A stretch of 33,458 nt of DNA, taken from NCBI GenBank assembly GCA_012031035.1, contig JAAUUT010000062.1, forward strand, positions 1 through 33,458, read 5' to 3'. Shown one piece after another: positions 25,210 to 33,458 of this stretch; position 1 is the stretch's first letter, and every line of letters starts with the position of its first letter. Made by a program: the position numbers and the translations under genes. The DNA comes from Candidatus Altimarinota bacterium. Lineage in GTDB: Bacteria > Cyanobacteriota > Cyanobacteriia > Cyanobacteriales > Microcystaceae. The notes below the pieces were generated by a model, which had not been told where the DNA came from, ran no database searches, and saw nothing but the letters and a program-made list of their open reading frames with translations.

Positions 25210-26550
25210 TCAATCAACTTTATTATCGCCTGCTACTGTAATCGATTCTCTTTCTAGGGGAGTAACCAACACCTTATCGACGCGATTCCCATCCATATCC
25301 ATCACTTCAAAGCGAAAAGCATCCCATTCAAAATTATCGGCAACTACTGGGATTTTTCCGAGATGAGTAATAACAAACCCTCCAACCGTATGATAATTTC
25401 CTTCTTTGTCTCCTGGTAATTCTTCAATTTGAAAGACTTCTTTAAACTCCTCAATCAATAAAATGCCATCAACTAACCAAGAACCATCGTCGCGTCGAAC
25501 GATTTGTGGGGACTCTGGCTGACCAATCGCGGGTAAATCGCCAATAATCGCTTCTAAAATATCAGTAATCGTTACTATCCCTTGAATAACGCCGTATTCA
25601 TCTACAACTAAAGCAATATGATTGCCACTTTGTTGAAACAACTCTAAAACTTTTAATCCTCTCGTACTTTCAGGTACGAATAAGGGTTGTCGCAACGATG
25701 TAGTTAGATCGAAAGGTCGATTGGCAAAACAAGTCGCTAGTAGATTATTAACTTGTACGATTCCCAAAACTTCATCCAATCCCCCTTGACAAACTGGAAA
25801 ACGTGTGTAGTTGCTAGTAATGATTTTTTGACGGTTAATTTCGGCAGAATCTTCGAGATCTAGCCAGACAATTTCCGGTCGCGTGGTCATCAAAGTGCTA
25901 ACTCTGCGATCGCCCAATCTTAGCACTTGCTCTAGCATATCCTGTTCGGCTTCCTCGAACGTTCCGGCTTCGGTTCCCTGCTGGATCAAAATTTTGATTT
26001 CTTCCTCAGTAACGAGCGGTTCGTTAGAAACCCCTCCCGCACCTAGAAGACGCAAGACCAAATCGGTCGAAAAGCTGAGCAAACGAACGACGGGAGAAAC
26101 GCCAATTGAAAGCCAGCGCAGGGGTTTAGCAACCAATCTGGCAATCTTTTCGGGATTGTTTAAACCAAGGCGTTTGGGAACTAATTCCCCAATCACTAGC
26201 GAGAAATAGGTAATGTTCAAAACAACTATCGTCAAAGCGATTCCTTGACTTTGAGCCGCTAATAAGGGAATTTGCTGCAACAACCCTGCTAAATGTTGTG
26301 CGATGTTAGCTCCCCCATAAGCACCCGCAAAAATACCAATTAGAGTAATGCCAATTTGTACGGTGGAAAGAATTTGATTGGGATTATTAGCAAGTTCTAA
26401 TGCTGCTCTTGCTTGCGCGTCACCTTGAGCGCTCAGTTGCTCTAGGCGAATTTTACGAGCAGAGACGATCGCAATCTCAGATAGTGCAAAAATTCCATTG
26501 AGGACGATCAAGACTACGATGACTAAAATTTCGCTAGCGACAGAGAACAT
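25210..26550 (-). CDS. CNNM/HlyC-CorC-family membrane protein
   Basis: 446-residue 'hemolysin family' protein, related to the CNNM/CorC group linked to magnesium and cobalt export. A DUF21 (CNNM) membrane domain spans about 1-195 with three or four helices (SEILVIVVLIVLNGIFALSEIAIVSA; GELVPKRLGL). A CBS pair lies at about 210-335 (VDEYGVIQGIVTITDILEAIIGDL) and a CorC/HlyC C-terminal domain at about 350-435. The cytosolic CBS pair binds adenine nucleotides in characterised relatives. The name hemolysin is historical and implies nothing here. It is 119 bases upstream of the Uma2 gene on the same strand. Start at 26550. Confidence 0.93.
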   Translation of the reverse strand: MFSVASEILVIVVLIVLNGIFALSEIAIVSARKIRLEQLSAQGDAQARAALELANNPNQILSTVQIGITLIGIFAGAYGGANIAQHLAGLLQQIPLLAAQSQGIALTIVVLNITYFSLVIGELVPKRLGLNNPEKIARLVAKPLRWLSIGVSPVVRLLSFSTDLVLRLLGAGGVSNEPLVTEEEIKILIQQGTEAGTFEEAEQDMLEQVLRLGDRRVSTLMTTRPEIVWLDLEDSAEINRQKIITSNYTRFPVCQGGLDEVLGIVQVNNLLATCFANRPFDLTTSLRQPLFVPESTRGLKVLELFQQSGNHIALVVDEYGVIQGIVTITDILEAIIGDLPAIGQPESPQIVRRDDGSWLVDGILLIEEFKEVFQIEELPGDKEGNYHTVGGFVITHLGKIPVVADNFEWDAFRFEVMDMDGNRVDKVLVTPLERESITVAGDNKVD

Positions 26551-26764
26551 ATATGAAATAAATTAAGTTGTCTTGCTAAAGAAGCAAGATTGGCAAACAC
26601 TCTTTAATATCTAGTATTCAATAAACTTCATCATAGATCGTTTCTCGGAAATCATCGATCGAAAAGCCACTTTACCCCTATTTATCGGTGCGATCGCTCA
26701 ATTTTGTAGCAGATTTACTTTTATAAACGAGATAAATATGCCAAAATCTTAACTAAATAAGAAA

Positions 26765-26786
26765 AACTCGGCTTTTATACCGAGTT
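26765..26786 (-). terminator. Rho-independent terminator after the TonB-receptor relic
   Basis: Read on the minus strand: AACTCGG-TATAAAAG-CCGAGTT followed by TTT. It lies about 80 bases past the stop at 26864, in the orientation needed to end the receptor transcript. The rest of the 313-base gap (26551-26863) holds only HIP1-type sites and the likely promoter of the CNNM gene. Confidence 0.7.
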
Positions 26787-26863
26787 AAAACCAAAAATGA
26801 TGTCTAAACAACTAAAATCATAGCTATAGCGTTCTGTCAAAGCAGTATTAAACGTTACTCCAA

Positions 26864-28039
26864 TCAGCTTCTTTGTTCTTCTAGGGAGATGCGATCGCGG
26901 GGAACCTTCCCTAAAGGATTAGATAAAATAGTGCCGACAACAGGTAAATCTCCGTTTAGTATCTCAGACTGATTTTCATAGCGTCCTTCGAGGACGAAGG
27001 TTGTATTCTCCCCCAGCCGAAAGCTCAAAACTGGAAAAATGCCAAACTCCTCATTCTCGACAAAATCGATAAACGAACCCTCATTGCTATAGGAAGCATT
27101 GAGACGGTAAAGAATTGTTTTATTGTTATTGAGAGGGCCTGTTAAATCGACAGCACCCCGATATCGATCAAAGTTGCCTATTGTCCCTGTTATCTCATAC
27201 AACGGAGTTTCTAAGGGCTGTTTGGTAACAATGTTAATAACCCCTCCCGGTTCTCCCGAACCATAAAGCACGGATGAAGGGCCTTTGAGAACTTCCACTT
27301 GTTCGATGTTGCTCAGATCGAAGTCAAGTTGACCTTCGCCCCCTCTTGCTCCAATCCCATCGGTCACAGTCGTGTCCGTCGCATCCAATCCCCGAATCCT
27401 AATTTGTCTAGCAGCGTCCCCTCCTTGTTGGGAAACGCCGCTAACATTGCGAAGAACTTCTTCTATATCTCTCGCACCTTGATCTTCAATTACCTGGCGA
27501 GGAATCACCTGAATCGATTGGGGTACATCCCGCAACTCCGCATCCGTTCGTGTTCCAACAGATGAATTAGGTACAAAGTAGCTATCCTACTCTCCTGTCA
27601 CCACCAACTCAATATCTTCCTCTCCCCGTGCCGAAGGTGCATCGCCAACAGCGCTAAAAATTAACCCTTCTTTACTATCAAATAACTCTATTGTCGGCTG
27701 TTTGTCTTCTCCGGTCGCCGTTACTCGAACGGTATTCTCGTTTTGATTCGTTACCGTTACTTCACTAACGCCTTCGATGGGATTTTCAGCCCTAAATGGC
27801 TGACCATCTGGTAACTGCAACTGGGCGTTGGGAATCTCGGCTATAAAATTATTTCCCGCTGAAACATTGACAACTTGCAACTGTTGTGCAGTTCCGGTGG
27901 GAGTTAGCAAAATGACTTCAAATCCCGTTTCAGTTTGATTGAGTTGTACTCGGTTAATCGAAACAATTTCCGCTTGCGTTGGGGGTGTCTGTGCCACCAA
28001 ATTGCAATTGATTTTACTACTGTTGCGAATCTTTATCAA
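26864..28039 (-). pseudogene. AMIN-domain TonB-dependent siderophore receptor, decayed
   Basis: Cyanobacterial outer-membrane siderophore receptors carry an AMIN domain before the plug. Here the AMIN part (from a TTG at 28039 with AGGAGA upstream; QAEIVSINRVQLNQTETGFEV) ends at an amber codon (27587-27589) in the motif ELVVTGE-stop. The same frame continues DSYFVPNSSVGTRTDAELRDVPQSIQVIP, then the TonB plug (VEEVLRN-type DIEEVLRNVSGVSQQGG, VLYGSGEPGGVINIVTKQP) and the first barrel strands. It stops at 26864, about 500 residues short of a complete barrel. No signal peptide precedes the AMIN part. Three separate defects (leader, nonsense, truncation) indicate real loss rather than one sequence error. 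Confidence 0.88.
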
Positions 28040-28380
28040 TTTTCTCCTGAGAGAAACTGAGTAATAAATTTTCGATATGGATATCTGACTAATTAGAAGT
28101 TCTTTGTTTGCTGTTATTCAATGGGAAAGATCTCAAGATTACCAAGAACAAAAATTAAAGTTTTTTTGCTATAAATGTATTTAAATAACTAGCAAAGATT
28201 TGATTAAGCTTAATCTACTTAATAACGCTAATTTATATTTTTTATAGTTAAGTAGCTAGGTAAAATTAACCACACATCTTGTTGACTCGAAATAAAGCTT
28301 TAAGCATTTGTGAGGTTGGCATTGCGCGCCCTACAGAGCCTTAAAAAATTGATTGTAATTTTAATTTTGTTTACCTGCTT
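28040..28380. other. AT-rich gap between divergent genes
   Basis: 341 bases without a credible ORF, upstream of both the TonB-receptor relic (leftward) and the hydrolase-like gene (rightward). AT-rich stretches such as AATTTATATTTTTTATAG could hold promoters; I looked for a Fur-type box that would suit a siderophore receptor and found no convincing match. Confidence 0.4.
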
Positions 28381-28966
28381 ATGACAGAATCTACAACTTT
28401 AATCATCTGTCCTGGAATACACGAGCCTCAACTAACCGATCGCTTTTTAAAAGCCTTAAAACAAGAAAAAAATTCTCCTTAATACACCATTAATTTTCCC
28501 TACTCAAAAGTATCCTGCCTTTTCTGGGTTAAGTATCATACAATTTTTGCAGCAAGAACTTAAAGAAACTAACAAAAATCTCATCTTCTTAAGTTTTAGT
28601 GCTGGTGTAGTTGGTGCGATCGCAGCCGCTTTAGCTTGGCAAGCAAGCGGAGGACGGATTATCGCTTTTATCGCTCTTGATGGCTGGGGAGTGCCGTTAT
28701 TAGGAAATTTTCCCATTCATCGCCTCAGTCACGATGAATTTACCCACTGGAGTTCTGCTTTACTCGGAAGCGGAGGAGATAGCTTTTACGCAGATCCCCC
28801 CGTCGATCATCTAGACTTGTGGCGATCGCCAGATCGCGTCATGGGTTGGACGATCAAAAAAAATGCCTATGACAAGGAGACTCGCTCTCTAACCACGGCG
28901 ATCGCTTTTTTGACTATGTTATTACAACGATATTCAGGCGGATTGCGCCCAAACCTTAGTAGTTAG
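28381..28966 (+). pseudogene. Alpha/beta-hydrolase-like protein, one-base frameshift
   Basis: The ATG at 28381 opens MTESTTLIICPGIHEPQL then TDRFLKALKQEKNSP and stops at 28480-28482. The long frame (to 28966) continues the same fold without its own good start: NTPLIFPTQKYPAFSGLSII, LIFLSFSAGVVGAIAA, DGWGVPLLGNFPIHRLSHDEFTHW. Removing one A from the A7 run at 28466-28472 joins them (KQEKILLNTPLIF) into about 194 residues. LIICPG near the start, SFSAG as a nucleophile-elbow-like motif and a later DPPVDHLDLW suggest an alpha/beta-hydrolase fold. The function is unknown; similar proteins seem to be confined to cyanobacteria (from memory). Its last 33 bases overlap the end of the convergent thioredoxin gene. 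Confidence 0.75.
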
Positions 28967-29275
28967 GGAATTTAAATTGCGCTGTAACTCGTCTCGTCCG
29001 TTAAAGCCTTCTATTCGACGAACGATCTGACCGTTCTCAAATAAAATTATGGTTGGCAAGCTTTTGAGACGGTAAGTATTCGCTAGTTTGAAGTTTTCAT
29101 CGGCATTAACTCCCACAACTTGGATATGTCCTGCTGAGTCCGACTGAGCTTTATGCAGTAAGGGAACGATTAAACGACACAAACCGCACCAAGGTGCCCA
29201 AAAATGAACGATAACTGGTTCGGAAGAGTTTAAAACAACATCAGAAAAGTTTTTTTCGTTAACTGACAGCATCAT
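28934..29275 (-). CDS. Thioredoxin-family protein
   Basis: 113 residues with one thioredoxin fold. The active site is WCGLC (in VIVHFWAPWCGLCRLIVPLL) rather than the classical WCGPC; the Pro-to-Leu change alters redox potential in studied thioredoxins. The cis-Pro loop is SLPTIILF, and the N- and C-terminal strands are complete, so it is likely a functional disulfide oxidoreductase in the cytoplasm (no signal peptide). The start is at 29275 (MMLSVNEKNFSD); the second Met is an alternative. Its 3' end overlaps the convergent hydrolase-like gene by 33 bases, giving complementary transcripts. Confidence 0.92.
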   Translation of the reverse strand: MMLSVNEKNFSDVVLNSSEPVIVHFWAPWCGLCRLIVPLLHKAQSDSAGHIQVVGVNADENFKLANTYRLKSLPTIILFENGQIVRRIEGFNGRDELQRNLNSLTTKVWAQSA

Positions 29276-29414
29276 AACCCAAAAAAATTTGTTATTGAAG
29301 GATTAGGGATTTAAGTTTTTGATATAAATACTTTGACTTATGCTACATCATATTTGGGATCGCGCAACTAAGGGATTTTTACGAATTGCATTAACGTCAT
29401 CAAAGTCATCCATT

Positions 29415-29515
29415 TTTGTCCTTTGTTATTAGTCATTTGTCGTTTGTCATTTGTCGTTTGTAATCAATGACCACTGACCAATGACCGATGACTAATGACC
29501 AATCCCCAATCACCT
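29415..29515. repeat. Short tandem repeats (GTCATTTGTC and ATGACC units)
   Basis: Two runs of short repeats between the thioredoxin and NnrU-like genes: alternating TCATTTGTCGTTTG units at about 29430-29462, then AATGACCAATGACCGATGACT units to about 29505. Typical cyanobacterial intergenic repeats; no gene in the 242-base gap. Confidence 0.75.
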
Positions 29516-29517
29516 TT

Positions 29518-30234
29518 TCACCAATTAACTTTTGCTGTCGCCTGCATTAACCAAGGATGTCCCCACCAAAATAGCAAGACAAATCCGAGAACGCCAAGAT
29601 AAGCAGGACGAAGAAATTCTTGCCATTTGAGCGATTGACGACCGTCGAGAATGGCGAGAAAGGGAATGACTGAGGTTCTTTGTTTTACTGTCAGAAAAGC
29701 CTCGCCGTAGCGTTGTTGCAAGCGGCGATCGCCGTGCCAAACGGCAAACAAGTGGTGAGCGATTAACCCAGCAGAAGTCAGCAGCATAAAGCTCGTTCCA
29801 ATCCAGAGAGTGTGAGCGATACACCAGATAACTTGTCCTACCATCTGGGGATGGCGAGTAACGCGCACAATTCCGGTTTCGTAAAGATGTACCTGCGGTT
29901 TTTGAATAGCAGCAACTTCTAGCAAGTTAAAGGTTGATGGGTAGAGAAAAAGAAAAGAAATTGCCGATAAGATCCAGACAAAAACTTCGATTCCCGGTAA
30001 ATTTCGTATCTGCCAAAGCATCGCCCCATCATAACGATGGTTGAAAAAATAAATAATGAGAATTGTCGCTAAGGGGAGACTAACTAAAGCAAAAATAACG
30101 CGATAGAGTCTAGCACCAATTTTTTGTTCGCCCCAAGGACGTAAAGCAGCAAGACCGCTATGGGCGATCGCAAATCCCAATAGCATTCCTAACATTATCC
30201 AATGACTTGATGTAAGCCAGTTCCAGTCAACCAT
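29518..30234 (-). CDS. NnrU-family membrane protein (Z-ISO-like)
   Basis: 238-residue integral membrane protein with about six hydrophobic segments. It belongs to the NnrU family, which includes the plant heme-containing 15-cis-zeta-carotene isomerase Z-ISO. Family marks: GFAIAHSGLAALRPWGEQKIGARLYR near the N-terminus (H25), VRVTRHPQMVGQVIW with a conserved RHPQ (H about 128), and LIAHHLFAVWHGDRRLQQRYGEAF. In Z-ISO conserved His residues bind heme b. A carotenoid role is therefore plausible in a cyanobacterium, but NnrU members in other bacteria are tied to nitric oxide metabolism. No carotenoid genes are adjacent. Start at 30234. Confidence 0.85.
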   Translation of the reverse strand: MVDWNWLTSSHWIMLGMLLGFAIAHSGLAALRPWGEQKIGARLYRVIFALVSLPLATILIIYFFNHRYDGAMLWQIRNLPGIEVFVWILSAISFLFLYPSTFNLLEVAAIQKPQVHLYETGIVRVTRHPQMVGQVIWCIAHTLWIGTSFMLLTSAGLIAHHLFAVWHGDRRLQQRYGEAFLTVKQRTSVIPFLAILDGRQSLKWQEFLRPAYLGVLGFVLLFWWGHPWLMQATAKVNW

Positions 30235-30512
30235 CGATTAATATCTATGGATAAAATTTGAATATTTTTTTGTTACGTTTTACTTATTTATCATCCTAAA
30301 GTAAATTCGATCCCCTTATTATGCTACTGTCAGGTAAATTATTTCTTAAGAAAGATGTTGCTTTTGAAAACCTTGTCGGCTAATAGGAACAAACCAATTG
30401 TTCTTTCTAAGCAGTAACTAGTTAACTTGTCTCATATCGATTAAGCCAAATTTTTTAAGTTTGTGGTTGTTGGTGGTCTACTGACTCCTTACATTTAATT
30501 TTCTGAAGCTTT

Positions 30513-31520
30513 ATGTCTGACATTCCTTTTACTTTAGATCAACTGCGGATTCTCAAAGCGATCGCCGCTGAGGGAAGTTTTAAAAGAGCCGCAGATACTC
30601 TGTATGTTTCCCAACCAGCCGTTAGCCTTCAAGTTCAGAACTTGGAAAAACAATTAAACGTTCCACTGTTCGATCGCGGCGGACGTAAAGCTCAGCTAAC
30701 CGAAGCAGGTTATCTACTGCTCAGTTATGGAGAGAAAATTATCACCCTTTGTCAAGAAACCTGTCGGGCGATCGAAGATTTACAAAATCTTCAGGGAGGG
30801 ACGCTAATCGTCGGTGCTTCTCAAACGACGGGAACTTATTTGCTTCCCCGCATGATCGGAATGTTTCGACAAAAATATCCCGATGTAACGGTGCAATTAC
30901 AAGTTCACTCGACGCGGCGCACGTCTTGGGGAGTCGCTAACGGACAAGTCGATTTGGCGATTATCGGCGGAGAAGTTCCCGCAGAATTGCAAGAGACGCT
31001 CAAAGTTATTCCCTATGCCGAAGACGAATTTGCTTTAATTTTACCTGTTTTTCATCCTCTGGCGAAAGTAGAGACGATACAAAAAGACGATTTATATAAA
31101 CTCAAATTTATCACGCTCGATTCTCAATCCACTATTCGTAAAGTTATCGATAAGGTATTGATTCGTCATGACATCGATATCAAACGATTGAAAGTGGAAA
31201 TGGAACTAAATACAATTGAAGCCATTAAAAATGCAGTTCAAGCAGGATTGGGGGCTGCTTTTGTCTCGATAACAGCCATTGAAAAAGAATTACAGATGAA
31301 CGTCCTCCATGCTGCTCGCATTAGAGATGTTGAAGTCAGGCGTGTTTTGGCTGTCGTCATCAATCCCAACCGCTATCGCTCCAAAGCAGCAGAAGCATTT
31401 ATTCAAGAGGTATTACCCCAATTTTCTACCCATCCTGAATATCTGACGCTCGAACATTTGTCTGAGGATAGAGATCGCTATAAAGAAGTTGCTGCCAATG
31501 CGATTGGAAATTTAGTTTAG
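30513..31520 (+). CDS. rbcR: RbcR-type LysR-family transcriptional regulator
   Basis: 335-residue LysR-type regulator. The winged HTH is at about 6-65 ([38 protein letters not shown]), followed by the effector domain ([47 protein letters not shown]). The opening [18 protein letters not shown] and the C-terminal extension [14 protein letters not shown] match RbcR (Ycf30), which activates RuBisCO and other carbon-fixation genes in cyanobacteria and red plastids. Related paralogues CmpR and NdhR are alternatives but start differently, as far as I recall. The rbc genes are not in the window. ATG at 30513; no strong Shine-Dalgarno sequence. Confidence 0.88.
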   Translation: MSDIPFTLDQLRILKAIAAEGSFKRAADTLYVSQPAVSLQVQNLEKQLNVPLFDRGGRKAQLTEAGYLLLSYGEKIITLCQETCRAIEDLQNLQGGTLIVGASQTTGTYLLPRMIGMFRQKYPDVTVQLQVHSTRRTSWGVANGQVDLAIIGGEVPAELQETLKVIPYAEDEFALILPVFHPLAKVETIQKDDLYKLKFITLDSQSTIRKVIDKVLIRHDIDIKRLKVEMELNTIEAIKNAVQAGLGAAFVSITAIEKELQMNVLHAARIRDVEVRRVLAVVINPNRYRSKAAEAFIQEVLPQFSTHPEYLTLEHLSEDRDRYKEVAANAIGNLV

Positions 31521-31549
31521 ATAAATGAGTGAAGGTTCAAGTTAGGCTT

Positions 31550-31565
31550 AGATCGTTTACGATCT
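31550..31565 (+). terminator. Hairpin downstream of rbcR
   Basis: AGATCG-TTTA-CGATCT, a perfect 6-bp stem 30 bases after the rbcR stop, within a looser GCTT...AAGC pairing. No T run follows, so it may only stabilise the 3' end. Confidence 0.3.
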
Positions 31566-31632
31566 GAGTCATAAGCTTTGTGCGATGCAGGAGAAGCAGC
31601 ATTTCTTTAGGTTGCGCAGATAGTAACGCAAA

Positions 31633-31731
31633 TTGCTAGTTAAAAATATAAAAAATGTCGATCCCCTCTCCGGATACCCCTTTATAAAGGGGAATGGAGA
31701 GATCGGAAAAGCTAAAACTTTTAACTAGCAA
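31633..31731. mobile_element. MITE-like 99-bp element with 13-bp terminal inverted repeats
   Basis: Perfect 13-bp terminal inverted repeats TTGCTAGTTAAAA (31633-31645) and TTTTAACTAGCAA (31719-31731) enclose nested palindromes: CGATCCCCTCTCC...GGAGAGATCG and, at the centre, CCCCTTTATAAAGGGG. No ORF inside. It lies between rbcR and the kinase gene. Terminal repeats with no coding capacity fit a miniature transposable element, but no clear target duplication is seen. Confidence 0.55.
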
Positions 31732-31821
31732 CTTTAGGTTAATATTTGTTTTAAATAAAGATGCAACTTCCTCTCGCCGTTATAGCGCAGCTTAACGGAA
31801 ATCCGCGATCGCGAAATACAG

Positions 31822-33237
31822 ATGGAAATTCATTGCACTCGTCCTGGTTGTTTTCGTCCTCAGAATTCTTTTAGCGATCTTGACGATCTTTCAACGCTGA
31901 AGACAACCCAGCAGAAATATTGTACTAGTTGTGGGATGCCGCTAATTTTGGCAGGGCGTTATCTTCCCGTGCGGTTGTTAGGACAAGGAGGATTTGGGGC
32001 AGCATTTCTCGCGCGCGATCGCTACACTCCTACGATGCGCTATTGTTTTGTCAAGCAGTTTCAACCCATTGGCAATTTAAACGAAGAGCAATTGGAAATT
32101 GCGCAAAGTTTATTCGAGCGAGAAGCTACCGTTCTCGAAGATTTAGGCAACCAAAACAAGAAAATTCCCGATTTATATGCGTTTTTCCCGTTGATTGCGC
32201 CCGCTCGTCAGGGGAAAAAAGAAGAACAATATTTCTATCTAGTACAACAATTTATTGACGGACAGACATTAGAAGAAGAACTCGCAACCAAAGGACAATT
32301 TTCAGAAGCAGAAGTTCGCGAGGTTTTGTTAGAAATGCTCGATGTTTTGGCATTTGTCCATCAAAACAATACAATTCATCGAGATATCAAGCCCTCTAAC
32401 ATTATGCGAGATAAAAATGGGCGCTTGTATTTGCTCGATTTTGGCGCAGTCAAGCAAGTGACGGCCGGAAATACCCCGTCGGGACGTTCTACGGGAATTT
32501 ATTCAATGGGGTTTGCTCCACCCGAACAAATGTCAGGTTCTCAAGTCTATCCTTCTACAGATATGTATGCCTTAGCAGCAACTTGTCTCAACTTGCTAAC
32601 CGGGAGAAAACCCGAAGAATTATACGATTCTTTTAATTATTGCTGGAATTGGAAAACTTATGCTCCTCAAACGAGCGCTCGCCTAGCTAGCGTGTTCGAT
32701 CGCATGTTACTACAAACACCTAAAGATCGTTTTCAATCGGCCGAAGAAGTTCTCAATGCTTTAAATTCCAAGTCTTTACCGCCTCAGCAAGGAGTTAATA
32801 CTCAACTGCAACCGCCACTCGTTCAGTCAGGAACTCAAAAAGGACAATCGCCTGTCATTAGTCCTCCTCCGACTCCTCCTGTTAAACGCAGGTCTTTTTC
32901 TTTGCTAGAACTATTAGGAAATGCTGCTTTCACGGGATTTGAGGGAGTATTGTTTTATATCGTTTTGACTAACTTATTGCCTTCTCCTGGGGTTAGTATT
33001 GGTTTATTGGGAATGTGTCTGGGCGGGATTATTTTTGCGCTATCTCGTCGCTTTATCGAGGGCAAAGATTTACCTATTTTGGCAGGATTAACTTTTCTGT
33101 TGATGTTAGTTCCCTTGTTGCGAGGAGGATGGGCAATTGCAGCGATCGCGATTTTTGCCGCGTTGGGAGGGGTCGCGGCAGTTGCAGTAACAGCCCTTTT
33201 TCGCTTGATTTATAAGATTTTAGCGCGATTTTTATAG
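31822..33237 (+). CDS. Eukaryotic-type Ser/Thr protein kinase with zinc ribbon and membrane tail
   Basis: 471 residues. N-terminal Cys motif C5...C10...C34-TSC37 is a likely zinc ribbon typical of cyanobacterial Spk kinases. The Hanks-type kinase domain (about 46-315) carries the Gly-rich loop GQGGFG (54-59), a candidate ATP-binding lysine K78 (FVKQF), catalytic HRDIKPSN (186-193), DFG (206-208), APPEQ and a final Arg in PKDRFQS. All key residues are present, so it should be active. A Pro/Gln-rich linker (about 325-365) leads to a C-terminal region with four hydrophobic segments (about 376-470), suggesting membrane attachment and a sensory or channel-like tail. The substrate is unknown. Start at 31822 (MEIHCTRPGC) is fixed by the zinc ribbon. 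Confidence 0.94.
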   Translation: MEIHCTRPGCFRPQNSFSDLDDLSTLKTTQQKYCTSCGMPLILAGRYLPVRLLGQGGFGAAFLARDRYTPTMRYCFVKQFQPIGNLNEEQLEIAQSLFEREATVLEDLGNQNKKIPDLYAFFPLIAPARQGKKEEQYFYLVQQFIDGQTLEEELATKGQFSEAEVREVLLEMLDVLAFVHQNNTIHRDIKPSNIMRDKNGRLYLLDFGAVKQVTAGNTPSGRSTGIYSMGFAPPEQMSGSQVYPSTDMYALAATCLNLLTGRKPEELYDSFNYCWNWKTYAPQTSARLASVFDRMLLQTPKDRFQSAEEVLNALNSKSLPPQQGVNTQLQPPLVQSGTQKGQSPVISPPPTPPVKRRSFSLLELLGNAAFTGFEGVLFYIVLTNLLPSPGVSIGLLGMCLGGIIFALSRRFIEGKDLPILAGLTFLLMLVPLLRGGWAIAAIAIFAALGGVAAVAVTALFRLIYKILARFL

Positions 33238-33379
33238 CTTTCTCAAATAGATGAGGTAGAGTGAAAGGGAATAGGCAACTGTTTTTGAAGTCGAAAGTCG
33301 CGCTGCTCGAACAAAGTTCTGCGCGGCGGAATCGAAAGTCGAAAGTCGAATTATGAAGGCAGATGGTGGAAGTAATGTT

Positions 33380-33458
33380 TCTCCCTTGTCTCCCTTGTCC
33401 TCCTTGTCCTCCTTGTTCCCCTTGTCCTCCTTGTCCTCCTTGTCCTCCTTGTCCTCCT
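33380..33458. repeat. 9-bp tandem repeat at the window end
   Basis: About eight copies of TTGTCCTCC with minor variants (TTGTCTCCC, TTGTTCCCC), running off the end of the window. Just upstream (33285-33350) are TCGAAAGTCGAAAGTC units. No CRISPR-type spacers. The 221 bases after the kinase stop contain nothing else. Confidence 0.9.

Noticed and set aside
31780..31815. tRNA-like stretch before the kinase gene
   Set aside because: Short tRNA-like words only; no cloverleaf can be formed.
33380..33458. CRISPR array
   Set aside because: The unit is 9 bp with no unique spacers; it is a simple tandem repeat. The 29415-29515 repeats are likewise not CRISPR.

Overview
This window is cyanobacterial chromosome. 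The evidence is frequent HIP1-type GCGATCGC octamers, many short tandem or palindromic intergenic repeats, and a gene set typical of the phylum: secretin PilQ, Mrp next to RodA, prohibitin, a RbcR-type LysR regulator, an AMIN-domain TonB receptor, cyanase, a Kv-like channel and a eukaryotic-type Ser/Thr kinase with membrane tail. No heterocyst, photosystem, rRNA or tRNA genes are visible, so unicellular and filamentous lineages cannot be told apart. Both window ends lie in repeats (a C/G-rich dispersed repeat on the left, a 9-bp tandem repeat on the right), which is how draft contigs often end.

Layout. 1-2518: type IV pilus secretin with a damaged or unusual 5' end. 2519-2885: multi-hairpin repeat. 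2886-5218 (minus): mrp then rodA, with rodA split by a one-base frameshift. 5620-7870: a YpfJ-type zinc metallopeptidase gene cut exactly between two codons by a 1.4-kb IS200/IS605-type element that carries only tnpB. 7904-9585: cynS, then convergent hdrB-like and acyP. 9841-10299: small ORF and FHA gene. 10374-12207: tlyA-like and prohibitin genes, each with a one-base frameshift. 12215-16446 (minus): EI24 membrane protein, HtrA-type protease, lepA. 16655-16972: apparent internally deleted TnpB-element relic. 17080-19504: RHH protein, hybrid PAS/GAF sensor kinase, NfuA-type Fe-S scaffold. 19636-22736 (minus): K+ channel, NTF2-like protein, MsrB, exonuclease III with a 77-bp tandem duplication of its 3' end. 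22789-26550 (minus): RluA-type pseudouridine synthase, Uma2 protein, CNNM/HlyC transporter-like protein. 26864-28039: decayed TonB-dependent receptor. 28381-30234: frameshifted alpha/beta-hydrolase-like gene, thioredoxin, NnrU/Z-ISO-like protein. 30513-33237: RbcR, a MITE-like element, Ser/Thr kinase.

Most genes are housekeeping or stress functions in short transcription units (mrp-rodA, hdrB-acyP, msrB-NTF2). No large co-operating novel system is visible. The strongest signals are (i) the TnpB element whose predicted guide matches the uninterrupted ypfJ allele, with terminal hairpins and an exactly reconstructable empty site; (ii) five one-base frameshifts, all best explained by A-run length changes on the coding strand, pointing either to sequence error or to real slippage or decay; and (iii) several repeats that have entered or copied coding DNA (xth 3' end, rluA linker, pilQ 5' region).
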